The notes below the pieces were generated by a model. That model was not told the DNA's origin and searched no databases. It worked only from the letters and a program-made list of their open reading frames with translations. 64,000 bases of DNA from Prillingera fragicola. Taxonomy: Eukaryota > Basidiomycota > Tremellomycetes > Trichosporonales > Trichosporonaceae. Position 1 is the stretch's first letter. Every line of letters starts with the position of its first letter. This document shows, piece after piece, positions 1 to 11,343 of this stretch. The translations under genes and the position numbers were made by a program. The stretch covers positions 310,001 through 374,000 of the forward strand of contig BEDY01000009.1 of assembly GCA_002335605.1 (NCBI GenBank), read 5' to 3'.

Positions 1-174
1 TGCTATTTACTTCACTTACAGTCTTGCTCATACACAACGACCATACGCTACCGATAATCTTCACAGGTAGTCCACTCTCCACACGAGACCTACGCCATTT
101 GAACCATCTCGTCCTGTCGTTGCTCCTCCGTCCGAGCTTGTCTCCGCCCCTAGTGATTTCGCAACCCGGATACC

Positions 175-1414
175 ATGCCAAACTCGGGCCACGATTCAGG
201 AGTACCACCTTCCCCGTACTGGTCTACTTGGGGCCTATCGGGGACATCCTGGCGGACCTCCATCTTGCCATTGTTTGCGCGCACTTACGAGCCGTTATTG
301 CCGTCGAGTCTGTCCACAGCTGCAATCCTGCCCATGGAATCGGTGTGCCCAAGCTGAGCCAGACGAGGAGCTCGATTCGTCTCTCGAGGACCTGTCTGCG
401 TCCTCTTGGGACAGAGACCTCTCGCTGAATTCGCTAAGCTCCTCTGCCTCTGTCTCTTCCAGTTCAGGCCCCTCAGACGCAAGCGCCAGCATCCCGGCTG
501 ATGCACTCGTGCTCCGACGCGCTTCATCCGTCTCCTCCGAGTCTCCAAAACTAATGACACTGGCAGCTTCGCCACCAAGCATCCCCGTACCCACCCGCAT
601 CCCCCACAACACCTCGTCTCACGCGTCCTCTGCTTCCTCGCTCTCCTCCAATTCCTCCGTTGAAAGCGATACCCCACTCATACTCCTTCACCCCCCACCA
701 TCGCCACCGACGCCATGTCCAGCACGGAAAGTTTTCAAATCATGCCTATCCCGCTCCAGCCCCCGTCAACCCCGCACAGTCTCCTTTGGCAAAGCAATAA
801 CGACAGTGTACGAGCCGCCAGAGCGAGACCAAGTCGACGAGCAAGACAAATTTGAGGACATACCACTCGACCCGGCCTTTGCGTCCGTATACACCAATGC
901 CGCTTCACGGTCCGATCCGCCCTCGCCGAGCGTGTACGTCCTCCCCGCGCCCCCTCGGCGATCCCAGCGAGACATGGCCGAGCGGGCGCCGGCCTACGTG
1001 CCGTCCTCCCCGCCACGCGCGTCACCTCTTACGCGTCGCCACACTCCCCTGCCAGGCGATGGCGTGTCTCCCAGCTCTCTGCAGCGGCTTGCGCTGCTTC
1101 TCGAAAGTGCCCAGTCTCTGAGGCAGGGGAGGCAACTCGCCAATCTTCCGGACGAAGAGTTTCTTGTCGCCGTATATAGTCTCGCTGGTGCTGCGCTGGC
1201 GGGCACGGCTGAGCGGGCACTCTGGGCTTTGGCGGTGAGGGTGTTTGATACCGTCCACGCTACTATGAGTGGTCGCGAACGTAGCGAGCTGTCCGACGCC
1301 GGAGTGGGTGTTGAGCCAATGGCGGACGCAACGCGGTTGTTGAACATTGCTCTGGGGGATGAAAGGATGCGGCCTACCTTTGCTGCCATTGCGGCTGCGC
1401 TGGCTAGCACTTGA
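175..1414 (+). CDS. Ser/Pro-rich protein of unknown function, 5' end unresolved
   Basis: The frame is open from 275 to the TGA ending at 1414, with strong coding character from about 362. It encodes an acidic Ser-rich stretch, then a Ser/Pro-rich low-complexity middle with the basic motif KSCLSRSSPRQPRTVSFGKA. A more ordered C-terminal 120 residues (LQRLALLLESAQSLRQ, then Ala-rich helices) follows. The best start is ATG 175 (MPNSGHDSG...), which lies in a different frame, so an intron or a frame change is needed between about 340 and 370. A 25-nt interval 343-367 (GT...AG, containing CTGAG) would join the frames but is shorter than any firm intron here. RTVSF resembles the RVxF-type docking motif for protein phosphatase 1, which is only a hint. 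I do not recognise the family. The gene converges on the GATA-N gene. Confidence 0.55.
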
Positions 1415-1774
1415 TAAGGGACGACATGCAAGTATGCTGCAACGGGAGCGCAACGCAGCATGGATCAGACGTAGCATTGCAACCATGACACAACATTTGA
1501 ATGCTAATTACAGACGGCTCGACCAGAACCTAATCTCTGTGAGCCGCCGAGGACGATGCGAGAATTGGTGGGGGTTGGGGGTGGAGAGATGTGGCGAATG
1601 GCGGAAAGTGACAATGCCGTGGTGTTGCGCTTGGGAGGGCAAAGGGTGGAAGTGGTTGGTTGAAACGGGGTATTGCCTTTGGTTTGGGGTAAAATGCTTT
1701 TTTGGCTTCTGACTTTGATGCTTTGCTTTGCTCGTCTTCATGCTTGAATCATTCTGTTACGCCGTTGAACCAGG
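1415..1774. other. Convergent intergenic region
   Basis: These 360 bp lie between two facing gene ends. They should hold both 3' UTRs and polyadenylation signals. I see no gene and no clear repeat. Confidence 0.5.
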
Positions 1775-4655
1775 CTACCACCCATGCATGCGGTAGCTTG
1801 GGTCCGAGTGCTCGCCGCGCCGGGCGAGATCACGGCGGTATCGCTGACGCGCCGCGTCGGTCTGGTCGCCTTCCGTGTTAGAGCGGACCATGGCCGGCGC
1901 ATGGATGTGGCCCATGGCATGGACTGGCGAAAGGCGGCTTGGCGCGTGCTTGTGGGTCGGCGACGGGGACATGCCCTCCGAGTGATGCCCAGAGGTAATG
2001 TTGGCCGTCGAGCGTGTTCGGCCCAAGCCGGTTGTGGGCTCGGCCCGAGTGAGCGGGCGGAGGAAACCGCCGCCGAGCACGTTCTGGCGACGCCTCATCT
2101 GCTCATTAGGTGAGATGGAGTGGCTCTGGGGATCGGGCGAAGGTGACGTCGCCGCGCGCGCCGGATGGGGTGGAGCGTGCGGGCTGGCACTTGGGTGCGC
2201 GGCCCTGTACTCTGCTGGCACCTGTCCGTTGCCGCGCGTCTCAGCCTCCATGGCAGTAAGGTTGGGGTGCGACGAGTGGCGCTCAATCGGAGGCGATGTC
2301 GTTACCTGTCCAACCTCGAAATGGAGGTTGGACTGATGACGCTGCAGCGGCGCGCCATAGTTGGCACTGTACTGTGCGAGGTTGACAGCCGAGCTCGAAG
2401 TGGGCAAACGCGACGTGTGCACCGACGGCGGTGGACGGCTATGTCCGTGAGGCTTTGTTCCGCCCGCCGACTTCTCTCGCTCCAGGATAATGTCTGGGGC
2501 GCCAGTCAGCAAACGCGCCCGTTGTTCGCGGCGTTAGAAAGACTTACTTCTCCTCAGAGACTCGGACATTTCACGCATAATAATAGTGCGGCGACGCGTC
2601 GTTGGGGACAGGGGCCGGACAATGCCGTGCTCATCCAGGTCGCCATTGTTACTCTCAACGGGAGTAGGAATGCTCTGTGAGCGCTGCTCGCGCGCGGCGC
2701 GCTTGGCTGCCATCTCGTCGAGCTTACGCTGCACCTGCGATGATGCGAGATAGTTGTCGTCGTCACTGTCCTCGTCGGAAGACTCCATCTCGACACCTTC
2801 GGGGCCACGCTTGTCCTCACTGCCACCAGAGTGACCAGAGTGTCCACCAGAGTGGCCGGAGTGTGCTTGCGATGTGACACTCACGCCTGTCTGGACAGGC
2901 ATGGCCACAACCGACTTGCTTCGCAGGAGGTTGCCAGCTGCCATCGGCGACTGTGAGAGCTGACCGAGCTGAGTTGCAGTCGGTGCCCGGCGGAGGCCAG
3001 AATGCTCGTCCTCCTCGTCACGCGCCTGGGTGAGGTCGAGCATACTCTTGCCGGTGCGGAAGGTGCGGGTGAGCAGACCTTCAGACTGAGCTGGCTGGCG
3101 ACCGAATATCTGCTGCTTGGCAAACATTTCGCGCTTCCTCTGAGCGTCGCGTTCCGCTTCCAAGCGCGCCTTTTCGGCAGCACGGCGAGCGCGTTCCTCT
3201 TTGGTTCTCGGCGGTGTCGGGGCTGGAGGAACAATGGTGACGGCGCGCTTGGGGGCGGGAGGGGCAACAGGCGGTGCTTCCTGTACCACGCTATCCTCGT
3301 CCTCCCAGTCTTCGTCGTCGTTATCGTCTCCATCTCCGTTCTCCTGATCTCCTTCCTCTTCTTCCTTCTCCTCTTCTTCTTCCTCCTCCTCCCCTTCCTC
3401 GCCGTCATCGTCATCATCATCCTCCCAGTCATCGTCGTCCTCATCGGGCTGGTTGCGAGCCGCGATAGCCTGTGCAGCCTGCCGTTTCTCGCCTTGGAAG
3501 CGGCCGCGCATGTTGGTCATGGACACGTTACGGCGAGTCTCCTGGCGCTCCTTCTTCTTGAGGACGACTATTGCCGATGATGAATCGTCCGAACTTCGCC
3601 AATGTGAGCTTGGAGAGTCTACGCGTGGAGGTTCGGCCTTTGCGGCAGGTGGAGGTGCGACGGCAGGCGGTGATGAGGGGTTCGTGAGCGAGTTGGGCTG
3701 GGAGGATTCCGAACCGCTGGCTTTGCCGGGACTAGACTGAATGAAAAAGCCCTTGCCCTTTCGACGAGTCTGGGGCGCTGGTGTCTGTTGAACATCTGAC
3801 GATGCTGCTGCGACAGGAGGGTTTTCGGCGGCAGAGTCTATTTCCTCGTGAATCCCTTCGCGGACGAGTGGTTGGGACGAAGCCTTTGTAGACAGATGTG
3901 TGCTCTGCCCGAGACTGCCGTGGCCGAGCGAGCCAACGCGGCTTGGCACAGGTGTTGGCTCCACGAGGCGGATCTCGACGTCCGGAACAGGAGTGTCGGG
4001 TAAAGCGAGAGTCGGAGCCGATGGGGTCGAAGAGGCCGTTCCGTTATTCTTCGTGATGGGAGGAAGGTGACGCTTGGCGTCCTCGACCCAATCCTTGAAC
4101 GAAGACTCTTCGACAAGAAGCTTTAGAGTACCGGCAAAGGAACGCTTGTCGGCGCTGCGTTGCGCCATGTGCTCGCCGGACCGGTCCGAGGAAGTGGAAA
4201 CGGAGATGGTCGAAGCAGTCTCCATTGTGGAGGAACTCGACCTCCGCCTACAATGCGGTTGACCCCAGTGCCTGAGGTGTGGTCAGTAGATGCAGAAGCA
4301 CAACCTAGTTGGGTAACACACCTCCACGCCAAATTCTCGAGCCGCTCGCCATCCTTGACGACCTCTGATGCGCGTGAGATTACTGTGATGTCAGAACCCT
4401 GTGCCAAGAGCACCGCCGCGGTGCGCAGTAATTTTGTTTCTTCAACTGACCGTTCCATATGGCCGAAATGTCCTCTTCTTTGGGCGAAGCAGTAGCGTGC
4501 TGAGGGAGCGCGTCGGGTGCGAGAGTAAGGAGTGGTGTGTGTCGGTTGCGGCCACCTTGAGCAGAGAGGGTGGGCGAGGTGCCGCGCGAGGACGCAGACG
4601 GCGCTGCGCCGCCAGCTGGCGGCGGTGGTTTCGAGTTGACGGTTGGGATGGGCAT
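1775..4655 (-). CDS. GATA-N (DUF1752) / DUF3295-type nitrogen-regulator-like protein
   Basis: Four exons: 4655-4451, 4382-4322, 4271-2548 and 2493-1775, totalling 2709 nt (902 aa). Splicing of the first three exons builds the N-terminal motif IWNVISRASEVVKDGERL followed by ENLAWRHW (about residues 66-91). This is the hallmark of the GATA-N/DUF1752 domain found at the N-terminus of AreA-type regulators and in Mks1-like proteins. Further on come Ser/Pro-rich disorder, a long Asp/Glu run (about 365-415), a basic coiled-coil-like stretch and the MFAKQQIFGRQ...GLLTRTFRTGKS region (about 470-495), which resembles DUF3295. No GATA zinc finger is present, so this is the zinc-finger-less class, probably a cytoplasmic or nuclear regulator of nitrogen metabolism. 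That role is inferred from the family. The first exon follows a long CT-rich region. Confidence 0.8.
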
Positions 4656-6873
4656 TTTGCTGCCAGCGGCGGCGGCGACAAGCGCGCGCTAAAGGACGCG
4701 GCGGGTGGTGATGCACGCGCGCGGGCGGGCGGGCGCAGCAAAATTAAAGTTGACAGACAGACAGAAGGGCGAACGTGTAACGAACGCGGACGACGACGGC
4801 GACCGGGTCCACAGCTACTGGCTGCGACCTCGAGGCATGGGGGGACAGGAGGTGTGGGCGTGTTACAATGGCGGTTGTGCGCGGCGCGCGAGGGTCAACT
4901 GATCAAAGGAGAGGCGCGCGTGGGGCGTCGGTTGTCGCACGGTACAGTCCGAGGTGGTTTGTCGCTTAATGGTGGTGATAGGGTGGCAAAGGGTAGAAAG
5001 AAACCACTGTGGTTGATGGATGGACCAAGTTGGAAGCAACTCAAACGTTAATGCCAATAGGATAGGCCCGGTTGGGAGTCGTATAGCAAAGGGGTGTGGG
5101 CCGGGCAATGTCTCCGGCAAATGGCAATGCAGTGCCTTTGTATGATCAAAAGGTGTCGTCCCCCGATGACGGAATTGGAGGAGATGAAAGAGGAAGCACT
5201 GGATGGATGGGGGGGCGCTGGGGATGTGCTGCAACGGGGCGCGAAGGGGAAGAGAGCGATGTGTGCACGGGTGTGCTCTGCGGCGTGGATTGCGTGTGTG
5301 ATTGCGGGGCAATGTGTGGGGGGGGCCAAGGGGGAAGCAAGCGGATGGGAGTGTGTGTGTCAAGGGCGTTGGGGTTGATGGTAAGATGGTAGTGTAAGCG
5401 AAAGAGCGGGTGTTGACGGCGGTGGTGTATAGAAGCCTTGTGTATGGGGCAAGCTCCACTGGGTGGTGTGGTGGTGGTGGTGTAGTAGCAGGTGGGTGTA
5501 GTCAGGTGGTGCAGGTGGTATGCTGCTTCCTACACAGATCCGGTTAACAGGGCGGGCCGTTGGCTGGGCGGAGGATGCCCTGGCAATACCAGCCTGAACT
5601 GAAAATTCATCCATCGCCGCACCCTGCCATTCCGGCCCGGCTATCCAATCGCCACCCATCCCAGCGCGACCCGACAAGAGCAAGTTGGACACACTTGTCA
5701 TCTCCGGCCCAATGATAGCCCGAATGCACATCACGTCGTCTCGGTCAATCATGGCTGGCCCGAACTCTCTCTCCGTTTCGGTGAGCAGCCCGACGATGCC
5801 GACCAGAGAGCTCTGCAAGGCTGGTATTTTAGGACACTTGCACTCAAGCCCTTGCCATTCAGGTCAGCCATTCAAGGACGGCAGGCAGGGTCTTGCTCGC
5901 TCTGCCACACAATGATTCGCAGCGCGCTTGCTCCCTCGGCCGGATGCTCGTCTCGAGATCTTGAAAATCGATGCCAACCGCCGTCCTCGCTTGCGGTTTG
6001 CGCTTGCTTGACGCTCGGAACAAGACACAAACCGTTTGCAATGCCAAACGCATCTCGGCCATGGTCTGACCCGCAAGGAATGCAAACTGCAGACACCCTC
6101 TCGCTATCGCCGCATCCAGCCGACAAGGGGGGGCACAGCAACAACAATTGATGATGAGATCATGAGATTCAAACAAGGTTGAGCCGGTTGGGGAATCTGT
6201 CCTCGTGCCACTCGATCGCATCGCAGCTCAACCTCGATGCCGCCGCTTACCGGCCGCAAGGTTACCGCTCGTCACGCGCGGGAGAGATGGCCATCCAAAC
6301 TCGAGTAACTGAGCGACAATAACAACGACGCAGCGTACTTGCAGGAACGTGCCGAGTCGACCAGCCTTTGCCATGTATTCTGCCGCACTGCACATGGTCC
6401 ACGCGCGAGCACGCGACATGCGGCACTTGGCACTCGTGGCGCTACCGTGGTCAGACACTCTTGGTATGCCCTGGCTGCTATGTGTGTTTGTGGCGCGACG
6501 ACGCACACGACAATCACCGACGACACCACAGTTGCTCTCGAGTTCCAGTACGACAGCAATACCAAGAGATTCTATGCGGCCGGACCGCCTCGGCCCGACG
6601 CCACCGATATGGCGTGCTGGTGGGTAGGGTTACTCGTCAATGTACACATGTCTGGACGGTGAATGGCCCGACGAGCAATCATGGAAAATGTAGGTGCATA
6701 TTGGGGGGGGCAATTGGGGGGTGTTTTTGAAAATGCTAGACCAGATAATGCGCGGGCCGAGAACAGAGGCACGGCGCGTGGTCGTGGTGGTACAACAAAC
6801 TGTCCTTTTCTCTAAAAAGCAGGGACAGCACAAGAGAGCGACGCTTGGGATCATGGTTTCGTCGGCGAGTCGA
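4656..6873. other. 2.2-kb region without a recognisable gene; CT-rich leader of the GATA-N gene
   Basis: From about 4,900 to 5,500 the minus strand is strongly pyrimidine-rich with long C and CT runs, as in many fungal promoters and 5' leaders. This probably drives the GATA-N gene. From 5,500 to 6,870 I find no convincing coding frame. A 152-codon minus-strand frame at 5360-5818 has no recognisable similarity. The stretch also contains the 3' region of the glutaredoxin-like gene. Confidence 0.45.
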
Positions 6874-8118
6874 CTATTCGAACACGGGGTTCTTGGGAGC
6901 AAGGAGACGCTGGCGTTCGGCACGCTCCTTCTCCTTGGATCCCTTCTTGCCAGGCTTGGCGGTACGGACCACAATCTGTCCGGAAGCCTCGAGCTCTTCG
7001 GTGAACTTTGACGTGTCCCAGCCGAGAACGTCAGAGGCGGTGCCCATGGGCCTGCCCTTGAGGAGGATCTGGGGGAACTCGGTGGTACCGAGGATACGCT
7101 CGAGGGCGGGGATGAAGCGCTTGGCGTCACGGCGCTGGTCAATGTCGACGATGAGGGGCTCGGGGGTGAGCTGGTAGCTGCGAACGAGCTTGATGAGCTC
7201 GCGGTGCCAGGGGTCGCGCATCTTGCCGAACAGCACAAGGGGGTACATGTCGTTGACGTCGTCGCGGAGCAGCTGGAAGTCCTCCCGGGCCGAGGGGCCG
7301 AGAGGGTCGAAGCCGAGGAGGACCGAGGGCTCAATGGGGTTCGAGGGGTCGACAGTCGTTGGCAGCGAGTTGCCAGTGGCGGCGTTGATGAAACTGATGA
7401 GAGCAAGGAGCTCGTCCTCGTTTGAGCCCCAGGTGAAGGCATTGCCAACGGGCATAGGCTTGTTGGGCTTGGCGCGCGAGGCGTCCTCGATAACAGCCTG
7501 CTTCCAGTTGTCGTCGGCGAGAGGGAGGCGCTCAGCCTCGATATAGCGGCGTCCAAAGGCACCAGTCATGCCATTGCGCTGCTCAATAAAGTTGTTGACG
7601 CGACTACTCTCGGCAACCGAACGCGAGATGAAGACCAAGCAGAAGATGAAGATGCCGGTCGCGAAAAGCAGGGCAGGGCGCTGACGACGGGGAAGGCGGA
7701 GAAGAGCGGACAGAGTCGTGGGTGGTACGCTCTTGTTTCCGTAGGGGTTCGTGATCGAACCAGATGCCTTGGTGAACATGGACAGCACAGGCGCCTTCTT
7801 CTTCGGAGCACTCTGGGCAGCGACCTTTTCCAGCTCAGCGCTGGCCATACCCTTCTCCATGTCAAAGCCGAGACCGAGACCAATTGTGGTGGAGTCACCA
7901 CCGGGAATGTTGACAAAGTGGGCAGAAAACTCGTCGATTGGCGAGGCGCCAGGGGTGGAGGCTGCTACGTGGCCTTGACGAGTGTATGCGGACTCGAACT
8001 GGTCCTTGGGGTGTTGGGGGGTGTGGGGAGGAGAGTCGGGCAATGCCTTTTGCGGCCTGGGCTCGAGAGTTGGGTTGCTGGTGAAGTATGACTGCTGATT
8101 GTAGTTGGTACGTAGCAT
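6874..8118 (-). CDS. Type II membrane protein with a glutaredoxin-like domain lacking the active-site cysteine
   Basis: A single-exon frame of 414 aa starting MLRTNYNQQSYF. The N-terminal 145 residues are polar and face the cytosol by inference. One membrane segment, about 147-165 (PALLFATGIFIFCLVFISRS), follows a basic RLPRRQR patch, and the C-terminal half carries a glutaredoxin fold. Family landmarks: YPLVLFGKMRDPWHRELIKL aligns with the strand-active-site-helix of Grx6/Grx7-type secretory-pathway glutaredoxins. TTEFPQILLKGRPMG gives the cis-Pro loop, and SDVLGWDTSKF the following glutathione-binding turn. Where the family has CxxS or CxxC this protein has DPWH (Asp near residue 302), so redox catalysis is unlikely. 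The C-terminus is Lys-rich. An alternative start exists: ATG 8278 plus a 9-nt first exon spliced to CAG-TCA-TAC would give MATQSYF in the same frame. Confidence 0.75.
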   Translation of the reverse strand: MLRTNYNQQSYFTSNPTLEPRPQKALPDSPPHTPQHPKDQFESAYTRQGHVAASTPGASPIDEFSAHFVNIPGGDSTTIGLGLGFDMEKGMASAELEKVAAQSAPKKKAPVLSMFTKASGSITNPYGNKSVPPTTLSALLRLPRRQRPALLFATGIFIFCLVFISRSVAESSRVNNFIEQRNGMTGAFGRRYIEAERLPLADDNWKQAVIEDASRAKPNKPMPVGNAFTWGSNEDELLALISFINAATGNSLPTTVDPSNPIEPSVLLGFDPLGPSAREDFQLLRDDVNDMYPLVLFGKMRDPWHRELIKLVRSYQLTPEPLIVDIDQRRDAKRFIPALERILGTTEFPQILLKGRPMGTASDVLGWDTSKFTEELEASGQIVVRTAKPGKKGSKEKERAERQRLLAPKNPVFE

Positions 8119-11100
8119 GGTCAAGTTCAAAAGTATGCAAGGAGGACAAAGAACTCGGTCAGCGCATGTAAATAGATCAAGGTGTGCGGACAGTTTCTCG
8201 GTGCGAGTGACATGTGTGCACGGTGCCACCGCCTCAAACTGCCCGCACGCCCTTGGAGGTGCCACTCACAGTAGCCATGGTGATGAGGCCTTTGGTCTGT
8301 GCGTGGGAGAGAGTCTAGACTTGCGAGCGGTCAATGCGTAAGAGTCGACGAGCTGGTATGCAAAGCAGAGAGGCAGTGGCTGGGAAGCTAGTTAGAACTG
8401 GCAACATGAACGGCGCCCAAAGGTACGAAACAAGAGGGGACGGGACAGAGTGGTGTCATTCACCGTGCACACTGTCAGGCAGGTCGGTGAAGACTTTCTC
8501 TGCCAAGGAACGGTAACTTGTCCATGCTTTGGCAGTAGTTGTATCGCACAGTGCAACGGACATTCGCCGATATGTGCCATTCACGACGGTTCGCTATCCC
8601 CACCAGATACAAGGTCAAGACTCACACTGCTAGGGCGATCAAACAGGCTGCGCTAGGCGTGTGGCGCAGGCGCAGGAACAGAGTAGGGGAAATGCGATGT
8701 TGGGTCGAGGACCGTGAATATCGAAATGCTGATGAGAGAGAGAATCAACTCGAATGATGAGAAGAATCAATGCAGTGAGAATGTTCGGCGAGGACGTGTG
8801 GACCTGGCCCAAGGAACCTGCCATGGTTTTTATGTGCGAGGTCTTGATGGGGCTCTCCTTGTTGACAGGTCTCCTGATCGACCTGAGGTCGTAGGTGGCC
8901 TCCCGTCGCTCTCATCCAGCGAGGCTGGCGACAGAGATCTGGGGATCAGCTGGGGACTCGGGAAGGCATTGGCAGGCCGGGGCGCAGGGAACTGGCCCGG
9001 ACGGGTTGCATTCCACTCGTCGTTTTCTGCGCAGACCTCCCTGTGTTACGAAACGAACGGGAAGCTTTAGTCTCAGGGCATTCAGACAGTCGACCCGCAT
9101 CGGCCCCGTCAGAATTGCAAGCGACGCAATAGCATTCCCGCCGCGGGCAGGAGTAGAGGCTTGATGCTTGTGAACGACGACTGTTTAGATGGAAAGAATG
9201 CACACCATGACAATCTGTATCGAAGGGGGACAGATAGCATTCACACTAAAGTGCAGACGACCAATAAACCCTGAACCAAAATGCTGGGTCGCCAAAGGGT
9301 ATAATTAAGGGGTCATCGTCTTCCTTGCTCGCATCCCACTTCATTTTGGCAGCTCCAAAGCGCCAAAGCGTCATCGTTCGGCCACGAGGCGTCTCGGACC
9401 TCGGAGATCGCAGCGCCACCCCCTGATGATCCATTGCATCTGTGCAGTGGCAAACAACTGCTGTTGCGGCAACCCATTCTGCAAACAACAGCTCAGAAGC
9501 AGTTGAACGTGCGTACTATCCTTACGTGTCTCTGCGTTTGAGTTTTGTTCCGCAAGCTGCGTCACCTCAAGCTGTAACCTTACTGAAGCGAGGCTTAACG
9601 TTTCGGCGTCGAGCTGTGTCGAGAAGGTCTGAAGAGGGGGGAGGACGGGCACGCGGCAAACTGAAACGCCTGAGTGCCTTCACATTCAAGGCTTTCATGT
9701 CTCGCCGCCTCAATGCCCATGCCGTACACCTATTATGCCTATTCATCCGTCTCCACCATGCGTGGAGACTCGCTACCAAGTTTTTGGTGTGCATGACTCC
9801 TCTATAGCTCACTACCGTCACTCGGTCGTTGTGAAGTGAGCTCGTAGTCGCGAGTGCAATGTCGTCTACGATAACGCTACGATAACGCGGCTGTAAAGAC
9901 TGCGCTCTTTCAGAGGATTACTTTTGTGGCAACAATCATGTGGAGCTGATGAAACGAAAAGCCATGTCCAGTCTCTTCCTTCGCTTGTGCGGGGCGGAGA
10001 CTGCGCTTTGTTCGCTACCCCGTTTCCACTGCCTGCACATCGTTCCAGAAGTCTGCCGTCGCGTCGCAAACTAGCAAGGCGTCGTACTTGGAGACCTCGT
10101 GGGCTGACACTCGAAACTCCCCAATCTTCTCGGTGCACCGTAGCTGTCGCTATCCCATCGCAAAGCACACGCAGCAGAAGCATGGTAACCAAGCTCCAGT
10201 AACAAGGGAGCAAATGGACAGCCTTAAGTCTTATGCTCGAAAACGCGGCAGCGGCACATGCCGTACATGTCGGCACTAGTGCAACCCAAACCCACGTGAG
10301 GGACCGCCCACAAAAATAAGTCTCCAACTCTAAACACGGACAGATCTCGCAACTGCCTGTTCACGATGCCCACCAGGGAAGACGGGTCTGGGCCCTGCAG
10401 CCACCAGCGACCGAGCATGTCGTTCCCGCTGTTGTGGGTCACTGTCAAACCTTGACTTTCCTTGCGATGCGCATGTACCAGCAAGCTTGTTGATCAAAAC
10501 ATCACGTCTGTGGCGTTCATGTAATCTGTCTCCATGTCACTCGAGTCCTGCGCATTGGGGGCACCTGGCCCTTGTCCGCGCCACCGTAAATGATACGAAA
10601 GCAAACAACAGGTGCAGGCAGTGGGGGTCAGGCTCCAGAAATCAAACTCTGGGCAGGAACAGGCGGGAGGTAAGGAACGAGCCGCGGAGCCTGCCGAGGG
10701 CGGAAACAACGGGTGTGCGTGCATCCTTAGGCCCCGCCTGGGTGGTTTGTTTTGATTTTGCTCTTGTGACGTAGCGGAGCAGCTTGTCTGGGCATCATGT
10801 TGTGTTGCCTGTTGACAGCCATCGTGACTGAGCACGGTACCGTTCAAGTCTCGGAGCTGGCTGGGGGTCAATGCAGCAGGCATTTCGTGGCACGGCTTCA
10901 TCGTTTACTACGGTGGTGCGCTTGGTGCGCATACTAAAGAGTAGATCCGGAATGGTTACAGTCGATGCAACGAAGAGAGTCAAGCCCAAAGATGCGACCG
11001 GGTCTACCGGCGCGCGGATATGATGTGGCAGAAGCGGGGGTCACCCATCACACTGTCTTGAGCTATCGCGTCGGCGGCCAAGAGGGTAGAGAGGGTCGGC

Positions 11101-11343
11101 CCCAATTATCGACTAATAGAGGAGGTATGGAGGCAAGGATGAGGCGTCAGGAGTCGGATGGTAGATATAGGAGACAAGGTATGGCGGGTCGGGGTATGCG
11201 TGCACCGGGCACGCGAGATGCAGGGGTAGCGAAAGGGGGGCGAATAACAACAAAGGTGTTGAAATAGGGTGGTGAAGAACGAAAAATCGTACTGCCTATA
11301 CAGACGAGCGCCTATGCGAACGCCTGCTTATAAGAACAACGGC
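8119..11343. other. 3.2-kb region without a recognisable gene
   Basis: It holds the promoter of the glutaredoxin-like gene (from about 8,119) and the 3' region of the DUF2841 gene (up to 11,343). Between them there are only short scattered frames (under 155 codons) with no family landmark and no chain of exons with plausible splice sites. I saw no tRNA, snRNA or transposon remnants. It may be intergenic regulatory DNA or transcribed noncoding DNA. Confidence 0.4.

Noticed and set aside
3002..3580. Plus-strand frame with a very hydrophobic Leu/Phe run resembling membrane segments
   Set aside because: It is the reverse complement of the Glu/Asp codon run of the GATA-N gene, which reads as Leu/Phe/Ser on the other strand.
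5360..5818. 152-codon minus-strand frame in the CT-rich leader
   Set aside because: Ends in low-complexity His/Pro from the CT-rich DNA; no family landmark.
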